A stretch of DNA of 64,000 nt from Bacillota bacterium (GTDB taxonomy: Bacteria > Bacillota > Clostridia > Peptostreptococcales > Anaerovoracaceae), in the NCBI GenBank assembly GCA_017436705.1, contig JAFSCP010000036.1:124001-188000 (forward strand). The letters run 5' to 3'. Positions 32,439 to 38,837 of this stretch are shown here, piece by piece (the stretch's first letter is position 1; each line of letters opens with the position of its first letter). Under the pieces are notes generated by a model. That model made no database searches. It saw nothing but the letters and a program-made list of their open reading frames with translations, and had not been told where the DNA came from. Made by a program: the position numbers and the translations under genes.

Positions 32439-33311
32439 TTACATATTATCAATTTCTTCAGTTGTCAATCCTGTACACTCGGATATGATGCTGACATCTA
32501 TACCTTTAGCCTTAAATGCTGAAGCCAATGCTTTTTTCTCTGATTCTTTACCAGTTTTTTCTCCCTGCTCAAAACCCATTTCATACCCGTCCGTCATGTA
32601 AAGTTCTTTCACTTCTTCTTCGGTAAATCTCTTATATAACATACCAACCACCTCCGTCGCATACTTTTTTAGAAAGTCAGGCAAAATTCCCTCAGATATA
32701 CAGCTTTCAACTGCTTCTTTTACATCTTCACGTGTAATAGGACCACCGGATGCATACCAACGGATGCGGTCAATCAACTCGCTGTATCCTTCCATACTGC
32801 GTGACTTTCTAAGGATTTCTCCTTCCTTCTCTTTATTTATATTATACACCTTTACGGTGAGATTTAAAGCATTTTTTTGTTCGGGCAAATGTTCACCCAG
32901 ATACGAATCCTCCAACCTGTATTCCCAATAGCATGGCATATCCTCCATACCATTGTAAAATACAATAAACTCTGGTCTTGGTACCCTTACAGGTGACCGG
33001 CCGTAAAGTCTTTTTGTGTCAAGCTTCTGTTGATAGATGGACGAGATATAGAACAGATCCCGAAGCGGCATATTCGGGTTGATTGTCGACTGATGCTCAG
33101 TCAGCACGATAAATTTGTTGTCGATGGTAAATGCAATGTCATTCTTCATGTTGACAAAAAACACGTCCTCAATTGTATCGATGTCCAGTGGTGTTTCCAT
33201 GTCGTAGTCTGTGTCGTATAGTGCATTGTAGAGTTCGATGAGACGGGCTTTGTCATTGAAGAGCAGACAAAAAACACTGTCCTTGTATGTACGGTTCACA
33301 TTATCGCTCAT
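32439..33311 (-). CDS. Rpn-family PD-(D/E)XK nuclease / transposase-like protein
   Basis: 290 residues from the ATG at 33309-33311 (AGGAGG ten bases upstream). The start YKDSVFCLLFNDKARLIELYNAL and the core ... NDIAFTIDNKFIVLTEHQSTINPNMPLRDLFY place it in the Rpn/TIGR01784 family; the E of LTEHQ and the preceding D are the expected active-site positions. Rpn proteins promote RecA-independent recombination and have been linked to phage defence. The C-terminus is Glu/Lys-rich. It has its own promoter and terminator and lies directly downstream of the type III toxin-antitoxin locus. Confidence 0.82.
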   Translation of the reverse strand: MSDNVNRTYKDSVFCLLFNDKARLIELYNALYDTDYDMETPLDIDTIEDVFFVNMKNDIAFTIDNKFIVLTEHQSTINPNMPLRDLFYISSIYQQKLDTKRLYGRSPVRVPRPEFIVFYNGMEDMPCYWEYRLEDSYLGEHLPEQKNALNLTVKVYNINKEKEGEILRKSRSMEGYSELIDRIRWYASGGPITREDVKEAVESCISEGILPDFLKKYATEVVGMLYKRFTEEEVKELYMTDGYEMGFEQGEKTGKESEKKALASAFKAKGIDVSIISECTGLTTEEIDNM

Positions 33312-33333
33312 AATAATAAAACCTCCTGTCAAA

Positions 33334-33378
33334 ATAATTCTTTGGAAGAATTATCCTGTTCAGGAGGCTTCTTGTCAA
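33334..33378 (-). promoter_or_regulatory. Promoter and 5' hairpin of the Rpn-family gene
   Basis: TTGACA (33373-33378), a 17-bp spacer and GATAAT (33350-33355) on the minus strand. Directly after the -10, ATAATTCTT and AAGAATTAT form a 9-bp inverted repeat with loop CCA (33334-33354). It could be an operator or a 5' stem in the mRNA. Confidence 0.65.
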
Positions 33379-33446
33379 TATATCGATCCTATTTCTGCAT
33401 AAAATCGGTCGTTTTTTGTAATATGTTGGACGAATTTTGTTTACAA

Positions 33447-34439
33447 CTATTTACAGATTTTCCTATCATATAATGCATACATATCATCACTGAAGCAACA
33501 GAAAGTCACATCAAGCTCATAATCTGCATTTTTTGTCTGCCACTCTCTGACTGCTGCAACTGCGATTTCAGTCGCATCTTCCCATGGATAACCGTATACA
33601 CCGCAGGAAATAGCCGGAAAAGCGATGCTATGCAGGTCGTTTTCCTTTGCCAGATCAAGTGATTTCGTGTAGCAGGATTTCAGCTTAACAGGGTCTGATT
33701 CACTTCCTGAATAAATCGGACCTACCGTGTGGATAACATGCTTTGCCGGAAGCTTATATCCTTTGGTAATCTTCGCATCACCGGTTTCGCAGCCGTGAAG
33801 TGTTCTGCACTCTGCCAGAAGTTCAGGACCTGCCGCACGGTGAATCGCTCCGTCAACACCGCCGCCGCCCAGAAGACTTGAATTTGCAGCGTTTACTATT
33901 GCATCAATATCCAGTTTAGTAATGTCTGCTTTTATGTATGTTATTTTGCTCATAGGTTTGTCCTCCCTCTCCAATCCTAATTCTTTATGAAAATATTGTA
34001 ATGCACAGAAGCTGTATCGTCTACTAATTTCTTGCGGGCTTAATGATGAATTTTGGGTTATACAAGCAATATAATCGTCAAGAAAACTCAACGCTTCACG
34101 CTTAATTCTTGTAATATTCTGAACAGTTTCAATATATTCATCATTGTCAACCACTGCAGAAACAGTACTGAAATAACTTTCCTTTCCTACTATGACCATT
34201 TTTGTATAATCAAGTCCTGATTTATTCTTTACTGAACGTTTTGATTTATGAAATCTGTAGGAATATTTATGAGTAATCTCTGTCCTGTATGGAATACAAA
34301 CATAATATCCTTTATGAATCTCAAACATAAGGCATGTGTACGGACGTTCTTTCTTTGTCAGTATTTCCTTATACTTAGTACTTGGATAATTTTCATAAAA
34401 CTCTTTTGATAAAATTTTAAGTTCAAAATCTTTGTCCAT
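33447..34439 (-). CDS. Type III toxin (CptN/TenpN-like endoribonuclease) fused to a macrodomain
   Basis: 330 residues from the ATG at 34437-34439. Residues 1-162 match the CptN/TenpN branch of ToxN/AbiQ-type RNases: [37 protein letters not shown] and [12 protein letters not shown]. The length equals a whole toxin. Residues 163-330 are a whole macrodomain: [22 protein letters not shown], then [14 protein letters not shown], and [10 protein letters not shown]. These are the ADP-ribose-binding and catalytic-loop signatures of MacroD-type hydrolases. The join reads [11 protein letters not shown]. Inside the gene, GGGAGGA precedes the macrodomain ATG (33951-33953), so the macrodomain may also be made alone. 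Upstream lie a terminator and two 52-bp repeats, the standard RNA antitoxin layout. Family assignment of the toxin is by eye. Confidence 0.85.
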   Translation of the reverse strand: MDKDFELKILSKEFYENYPSTKYKEILTKKERPYTCLMFEIHKGYYVCIPYRTEITHKYSYRFHKSKRSVKNKSGLDYTKMVIVGKESYFSTVSAVVDNDEYIETVQNITRIKREALSFLDDYIACITQNSSLSPQEISRRYSFCALQYFHKELGLEREDKPMSKITYIKADITKLDIDAIVNAANSSLLGGGGVDGAIHRAAGPELLAECRTLHGCETGDAKITKGYKLPAKHVIHTVGPIYSGSESDPVKLKSCYTKSLDLAKENDLHSIAFPAISCGVYGYPWEDATEIAVAAVREWQTKNADYELDVTFCCFSDDMYALYDRKICK

Positions 34440-34464
34440 AAATATTCCCCCGAAAAACAAAAAC

Positions 34465-34493
34465 AAAAAAAGAGAGGATAATCAAATCCTCTC
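34465..34493 (-). terminator. Terminator between RNA antitoxin and toxin gene
   Basis: GAGAGGAT and ATCCTCTC form a perfect 8-bp stem with a 6-nt loop, followed by seven Us on the minus strand. In type III systems such a terminator keeps the antitoxin RNA in excess over toxin mRNA, which arises by read-through. It lies 26 bp before the toxin ATG. Confidence 0.92.
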
Positions 34494-34500
34494 CTGGCAT

Positions 34501-34604
34501 TCTTCGCTCGGTCAGTTTTTATTTTACCGACGAGTCAGAACCGTCACTCGTCTCTTCGCTCGGTCAGTTTTTATTTTACCGACGAGTCAGAACCGTCACT
34601 CGTC
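34501..34604 (-). ncRNA. Type III RNA antitoxin: two perfect 52-nt tandem repeats
   Basis: Positions 34501-34552 and 34553-34604 are identical. On the transcribed (minus) strand each unit contains GACGAGT and ACTCGTC, a 7-bp stem with a 10-nt loop. Then comes an A-rich linker (GUAAAAUAAAAAC) and ACCG, which can pair with CGGU in the loop (pseudoknot) or with CGGU after the first stem. The linker includes AAAAU, resembling the A-rich sites at which ToxN-type enzymes cut their RNA. A short hairpin, CATCT-TCGC-AGATG, precedes the first repeat. Unit length and copy number fit the cptIN type. Confidence 0.87.
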
Positions 34605-34630
34605 TCATCTGCGAAGATGTTTCTACAAAT

Positions 34631-34659
34631 ATTATATGCAGAATCTGATGATAAATCAA
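34631..34659 (-). promoter_or_regulatory. Sigma-A promoter of the type III toxin-antitoxin locus
   Basis: TTGATT (34654-34659), a 17-bp spacer and consensus TATAAT (34631-34636) on the minus strand. Transcription should start near 34624, about 20 nt before the first repeat. Confidence 0.82.
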
Positions 34660-34709
34660 GTATATTTTTATATACATATATTACCATAATTGATTTTAAA
34701 TGTCAATAT

Positions 34710-35486
34710 TTAATTATAAACATGCTCAAATATCTTTTCCCCTGTCATACCATTCTCTTCAGCAGCTTTCATAAAATCTTCCTTGCTTTTAATATGTAAT
34801 TCAGCAATCTCAGCAGCCTGTTCATCCGAAAGAACCATATCCTTTTCGATACAAAGAGTCCTGATTCCTGTCAATCTGGCCTCACCTGTTTCAATATCAT
34901 AATTGTAAATCAGTTCCGGCTGAAAATTATTCAGATGTTCACCATTCATGGCATTTCCATAATCATTTATAAAATCAAGTTCAATTGTGACAATATTGTC
35001 GTCAACTGTCATCTTGCTGTATCCGCTGCCGCCGCAGAGTTCTCTGATATAATTTGTATGAAATGATGTATACGACCAGTTGTTTCCAAAATAGTCACCA
35101 ATGTAAAACCAGTTGATCCGCTCTGTTCCTTTCAGTTCAGAAACAGATGTCTGCCGGCTTTTTTCCCACTTTTTGCCTGCCTGTTTCATGGAAACGCATA
35201 CATACACTTCGTCTTCAAAAATATTGCTCTTTACAAAAACCTGCCTGTCATGTCTGTATCCTGTATCCGTTCCAAAAGTATAATCAGCAATTACATCATA
35301 AGGCTGATTGATACCAAGCTGCATGAGTTCATATTCCAGAAATTCATCACTTGATTTGAAAACAGTCTCCTTCGGTCCCCATACCCAGCTGAGTACCATC
35401 GCCGCCAGAACAATAAGCAGAACATTACGGGCAATCTGCTGAGGCCTGGTCAGCTCAGGCAGTCTGATTTTTTTAATTTTTTTCAT
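34710..35486 (-). CDS. Membrane-anchored protein of unknown function, paralogue of the 36647-37456 product
   Basis: 258 residues from the ATG at 35484-35486, with GGAGGGG upstream. A basic start, KKIKKIRLPELTRPQQIARN, leads into one membrane segment (about 20-38); the rest lies outside the membrane. The same opening (RLPQLTRGQKVVRNL) occurs in the protein at 36647-37456, so the two arose by duplication. The C-terminus mentions no known motif. It is the last gene of a five-gene operon with a PadR regulator. Confidence 0.72.
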   Translation of the reverse strand: MKKIKKIRLPELTRPQQIARNVLLIVLAAMVLSWVWGPKETVFKSSDEFLEYELMQLGINQPYDVIADYTFGTDTGYRHDRQVFVKSNIFEDEVYVCVSMKQAGKKWEKSRQTSVSELKGTERINWFYIGDYFGNNWSYTSFHTNYIRELCGGSGYSKMTVDDNIVTIELDFINDYGNAMNGEHLNNFQPELIYNYDIETGEARLTGIRTLCIEKDMVLSDEQAAEIAELHIKSKEDFMKAAEENGMTGEKIFEHVYN

Positions 35487-35509
35487 ATATTTCACACCCC
35501 TCCGGAATG

Positions 35510-35851
35510 CTACGCAAAGCTTACACTTCCCAGAATCACCTGGTTCACCGATGTGCTGAAAGCTTCCCACTGCTTTCTTTCCTCAGCAAGCTGCTCCATT
35601 CCAAGGCCTGTGATGTGATAATATTTTCGCTCACGGCCGCCTTCTGCCTGTTCTTTGTATGAAGAAAGAAGCCCCTTGCTTTCCATCTTGTGGAGAATCG
35701 GGTACAGAGTCCCCTCGTTATACTCAAAAGTTCCGTTGGACCGTTCCTCCAGCGTTCTTATTATTTCGTAGCCGTAATAATCTTTTTCAGCCAGCAGCGA
35801 CAGCACCAGCAGCGCTGAACTTCCGCCTATTAAATTCTTATCTATCTTCAT
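35510..35851 (-). CDS. PadR-family transcriptional regulator
   Basis: 113 residues. The winged-helix signature LLVLSLLAEKDYYGYEIIRTLEERSNGTFEYNEGTLYPILHKMESKGLL is typical of short PadR proteins. PadR regulators often control membrane-stress or transport genes and autoregulate. It overlaps the upstream permease-prefix-domain gene by 4 bp and is followed by its membrane partner, so it probably regulates this operon. Confidence 0.92.
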   Translation of the reverse strand: MKIDKNLIGGSSALLVLSLLAEKDYYGYEIIRTLEERSNGTFEYNEGTLYPILHKMESKGLLSSYKEQAEGGRERKYYHITGLGMEQLAEERKQWEAFSTSVNQVILGSVSFA

Positions 35852-36636
35852 AACTGTGCCTCCTTGGTTTTAATCTCTTCAAATAAACTGCTCAGGTCAA
35901 TTTCACACTTGTCCTGCTGCCCGAACGCATTGTAATTCACATAAAGTCTGGTTTCTGAAAGGTCCGGTATCCATATCAGATAATAATTACGGGTATATTT
36001 TGACAGAACAAAAGGTTCAGATTTATATCCGTTATCTCTATATGAAAAATGCTGTCCATTTTTATTGAGAAACATTATATCGTCATATCCATGATCACTT
36101 AATGTCGCATAAATATCTTTGCCGGACTCACCTTCATGCTCATAAAACAGACCAATATAATACCCTCCGCGGTCACTGCTGTTCTGTAATAATGCAACCT
36201 CTTTGAACCATATACTGTAACTGTCCAAAAACAAACTTTCATCGATTTCAGTTCTGCATAGTGTGTCATTTTTATCTCTCATCGCAAAATGCTCAATAGG
36301 CGTCGGCTCTGTAATCAGATCTTTTACTTCTTTATACACCTGAGGAATCCCGAACCATGCCGCTGCCGCCGCCAGACAGAATGCAAAAATACAGCTGGCA
36401 AACCACACATATCCCACCAAGGGATTATGTGCCTTATTGAGTTCTCTCCCCATCTCCTGCGGGTCGCCCATACGCTGCACGGCCTCAGTTTCAGCAGATT
36501 CCGCCGCCATACCTTTTGCCTGCAGGTACTGACTTCTTTCGTAAATGTGGGTTTCCAGTTCCTTTTCGATTTCCTGGTGATCGTAGTGGAATTTCACTTC
36601 TTTAAGAACAGTTTTTATGTACTTTTCCTTATCCAA
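35848..36636 (-). CDS. Permease-prefix-domain (HAAS-like) membrane protein, copy 2
   Basis: 262 residues from a TTG at 36634-36636, preferred because GAGGTGA lies at a fitting distance and the protein then starts MDKEKYIKTVLKEVKF, exactly like its paralogue (MDKKKYIETVLSEVKF). The N-terminal 75 residues form the helical prefix domain (EIEKELETHIYERSQYLQAKG, AVQRMGDPQEMGRELNKAHNP), then one membrane segment, then an extracytoplasmic part. Such proteins are regularly encoded beside PadR regulators. Function unknown. Confidence 0.75.
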   Translation of the reverse strand: MDKEKYIKTVLKEVKFHYDHQEIEKELETHIYERSQYLQAKGMAAESAETEAVQRMGDPQEMGRELNKAHNPLVGYVWFASCIFAFCLAAAAAWFGIPQVYKEVKDLITEPTPIEHFAMRDKNDTLCRTEIDESLFLDSYSIWFKEVALLQNSSDRGGYYIGLFYEHEGESGKDIYATLSDHGYDDIMFLNKNGQHFSYRDNGYKSEPFVLSKYTRNYYLIWIPDLSETRLYVNYNAFGQQDKCEIDLSSLFEEIKTKEAQL

Positions 36637-36646
36637 ACCCCTCACC

Positions 36647-37456
36647 TCACTCTTTTATCAGTTCCTCCGCAATATTGTCTGTGACATACATTCCGCTGGC
36701 TTTATATTCTTTAAATATCTTCCATTTTCTTTCAAAGTCTTCAGCCAGATTAACAGCCATTCTGACCGCTGCTTCATTACCTAAAAACGCTCTCTGTTGC
36801 TTGCTAAACTCAGATGTTTCAAGCCATTTGACACTGTAATCGCTTTTCTTTACGGAAAAATATAAGTCTTCATTGCTTGTCTGTTCCGGATGATAGTCAA
36901 AGCTCATTCTTATGAGCCACTGGTCATTCTGGTCAGTCCACAAACCTGTAATTTCATCCTCAGGCATTTCATTATCCCAGTATGTAAAATATGATGTATG
37001 ATATGAGTCCTCAGACTCTCTGTCAATATCTGCCCATCTCACTTCATATTCCGGTTCGGTGTACGGTTCAACCTTTTCAATATAAGCATAATATTCAGGC
37101 TTGTACCAAATGAAATCATCCCAGAATGAATCCATCAGCCGGACGTTTAATTGTATAAGGACATCTTCGCCATTTAATGTCGATTTCACATATGCTACTG
37201 AATGATAAAATTCATGGTTTCCATTTCCCAGTTTATCAAAAACAGTATATCTGTCTGTAATTTCATAAGGTGGCAGCATGCCAGCGTCCCTGATAAGGCA
37301 TTTCTCAATTGCCTCATCAAAAGTCCTGCACGGTTTGTCAAATCCGAAAAAAACTCCGAACATGATTAAACACATTCCCGCGATTATAATCAGATTTCTC
37401 ACAACTTTCTGTCCGCGTGTCAGCTGCGGCAATCTGAACTTTCTTTTTTTCTTCAT
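36647..37456 (-). CDS. Membrane-anchored protein of unknown function, copy 1
   Basis: 269 residues. It starts MKKKRKFRLPQLTRGQKVVRN and has one membrane segment (about 21-40). The outside part shares the YEITDRYTVFD / PYDVIADYTFG pattern with the product of 34710-35486. It overlaps the upstream prefix-domain gene by 4 bp. Together the two make the first of two tandem gene pairs. No enzymatic motif was found. Confidence 0.72.
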   Translation of the reverse strand: MKKKRKFRLPQLTRGQKVVRNLIIIAGMCLIMFGVFFGFDKPCRTFDEAIEKCLIRDAGMLPPYEITDRYTVFDKLGNGNHEFYHSVAYVKSTLNGEDVLIQLNVRLMDSFWDDFIWYKPEYYAYIEKVEPYTEPEYEVRWADIDRESEDSYHTSYFTYWDNEMPEDEITGLWTDQNDQWLIRMSFDYHPEQTSNEDLYFSVKKSDYSVKWLETSEFSKQQRAFLGNEAAVRMAVNLAEDFERKWKIFKEYKASGMYVTDNIAEELIKE

Positions 37457-38217
37457 TGTTCACCACGCTCCATTTCATCAAACAGGGCTGACAAGTCTAT
37501 CTGTCCTGTCGCTTTTTGTCCGAAAACATCGAAATCAATATACATAATATCTTCTGAAGTATCATTTATCCAAAAAAGAAAATATTCATCATTAAAAGAA
37601 TAATATGGTTCTTCATATGGCTCCCAGTTCGGTGCATAACTTTTTCTCTGACTGTTTAGAAAGGTATCCGCTTCCACATACCTGTAAAAGTTCTCTCCGG
37701 AATTTCCACGATGTTTATAGAACAATACCAGATAATATCCTCTGGCTTCATTATCTACACTATGTTCGCCACAATAAGCATCTGTAAATTTCACTGAGTA
37801 TCCATCCAGTTCCAGAGTCGAATTGACAGGTGAATGGAAATATTCCTCTCCGTCATAAATCCATTCCAGTTGCTGATGTCTGCCTGGTTCTGAAAGAATA
37901 TCTCTTATTTCAAGTACAGTCCACCAGCCTCCGGCAATTACTGTAGGAACTAATATCAACATGACTATCAGACTTGTAAACTGCCAGAGCCAGCCAATCC
38001 AGGGGTTGTGTGCCTTGTTCATTTCCTGGCCCATTGCCTGCGGGTCGCCCATGCGGCGGACTGCTTCCGCCTCTGCTTCTGCAGCGTCTATGCCTTTTGC
38101 CCGCAGGTATGCGCTGCGTTCAAAGATATGATTTTCAAGTTCCCTGCTGATTTCATCGTGATCGTAGCGGAATTTTACTTCACTAAGAACCGTTTCGATA
38201 TACTTTTTCTTATCCAT
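37453..38217 (-). CDS. Permease-prefix-domain (HAAS-like) membrane protein, copy 1
   Basis: 254 residues. The prefix domain (DEISRELENHIFERSAYLRAKG, AVRRMGDPQAMGQEMNKAHNP) is followed by a membrane segment (about 77-97) and an extracytoplasmic part. Its first 75 residues are very close to those of copy 2, while the remainder has diverged. It is the first gene of the five-gene operon and is transcribed from a consensus promoter. The function is unknown; linkage to PadR suggests envelope stress or peptide response. Confidence 0.75.
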   Translation of the reverse strand: MDKKKYIETVLSEVKFRYDHDEISRELENHIFERSAYLRAKGIDAAEAEAEAVRRMGDPQAMGQEMNKAHNPWIGWLWQFTSLIVMLILVPTVIAGGWWTVLEIRDILSEPGRHQQLEWIYDGEEYFHSPVNSTLELDGYSVKFTDAYCGEHSVDNEARGYYLVLFYKHRGNSGENFYRYVEADTFLNSQRKSYAPNWEPYEEPYYSFNDEYFLFWINDTSEDIMYIDFDVFGQKATGQIDLSALFDEMERGEQ

Positions 38218-38285
38218 GGGCAGGCCTCCTTCCTCTGCAATTCCCCGTCGGCAATACCTCGAAGTCCGATGCTTTCTTTGTCCTC

Positions 38286-38314
38286 ATTATACCTCGAGCT
38301 GCGAGGGTTGTCAA
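38286..38314 (-). promoter_or_regulatory. Consensus sigma-A promoter with a dyad in the spacer
   Basis: TTGACA (38309-38314), a 17-bp spacer and TATAAT (38286-38291): a perfect promoter on the minus strand, 70 bp upstream of the operon. The spacer holds CCTCG-N5-CGAGG, an inverted repeat placed exactly where a bound repressor would block RNA polymerase. PadR is the obvious candidate. Confidence 0.85.
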
Positions 38315-38321
38315 TAAAAAA

Positions 38322-38343
38322 GAAACCCTCCCGCGAAGGTTTC
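38322..38343 (-). terminator. Terminator of the STAS gene
   Basis: GAAACC and GGTTTC with a 10-nt GC-rich loop, followed by UUUUUU on the minus strand, about 30 bp after the STAS gene stop. It separates that gene from the prefix-domain operon. Confidence 0.8.
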
Positions 38344-38371
38344 CTGAAAAGCTTTGTATTCATACCAGGCC

Positions 38372-38668
38372 TTATTCAATTGTAAGGATATCAATAAACC
38401 CTGTCACTTCAAAAATTTCATTGATTGTCTCATTAACATTTCTGATAATCATCTTGCCCTGCTTGTTCATCACTTTCTGTGCAGCCAGAAGCACTCGCAG
38501 ACCTGCAGATGAAAGATATTCAAGTGCCGAAAAATCCAGTACAAGCATTTCCACACCATCTATATCCTGTTTTAATTCTGCTTCAAGCTGTGGAGCAGTT
38601 GTCGTGTCCAGACGGCCCTCAATAACCAGATTCAGTTCATTTTCCTTTTTACATTTTTTAATTTCCAT
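38372..38668 (-). CDS. STAS-domain anti-anti-sigma factor (RsbV/SpoIIAA-like)
   Basis: 98 residues. The STAS fold shows EGRLDTTTAPQLEAEL and the phosphorylatable serine in LEYLSSAGLRVLL. In partner switching the unphosphorylated form binds a kinase of the RsbW type and frees its target; a PP2C phosphatase reactivates it. Here the gene is divergent from exactly such a phosphatase and kinase. The STAS protein is therefore their likely substrate. Confidence 0.9.
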   Translation of the reverse strand: MEIKKCKKENELNLVIEGRLDTTTAPQLEAELKQDIDGVEMLVLDFSALEYLSSAGLRVLLAAQKVMNKQGKMIIRNVNETINEIFEVTGFIDILTIE

Positions 38669-38716
38669 AAAGTTTCCTCGCTCCCCGAATATATACAGCC
38701 TTAATATCCTGCTTCA

Positions 38717-38745
38717 ATTATACAGCAAATACAGCGTTTATACAA
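38717..38745 (-). promoter_or_regulatory. Sigma-A promoter for the STAS gene
   Basis: TTGTAT (38740-38745), a 17-bp spacer and TATAAT (38717-38722) on the minus strand, about 50 bp upstream of the start. The divergent phosphatase gene on the plus strand has a TATAAT near 38803 but no good -35. Confidence 0.57.
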
Positions 38746-38837
38746 CACCTTTCAGCATTCAAAAAAAGAAAGTAAAACACTTCCATTGTTTTCTCATGTT
38801 TGATATAATTAAGAAAAAACTTTTCAGAGAGGCAGTT

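Noticed and set aside
19694-33311. A joint defence island made of the PD-(D/E)XK and Rpn genes
   Set aside because: The two lie 12 kb apart, separated by housekeeping genes, and neither has a defence partner gene beside it. They are reported as single acquired genes.
33447-34439. Fusion produced by a sequencing frameshift
   Set aside because: The join is in frame without a homopolymer run, and the macrodomain start site is intact. A lost stop codon is possible, but not a simple indel error within the visible sequence.
34501-34604. CRISPR-like direct repeats
   Set aside because: Only two copies, directly adjacent with no spacers, and placed between a promoter and a terminator in front of a toxin gene. 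The RNA antitoxin reading explains all of this.
38421-38837. Longer start for the PP2C phosphatase
   Set aside because: The extra part is antisense to the STAS gene and its promoter; the ATG at 38838 has its own ribosome binding site and a basic start before the first membrane segment.
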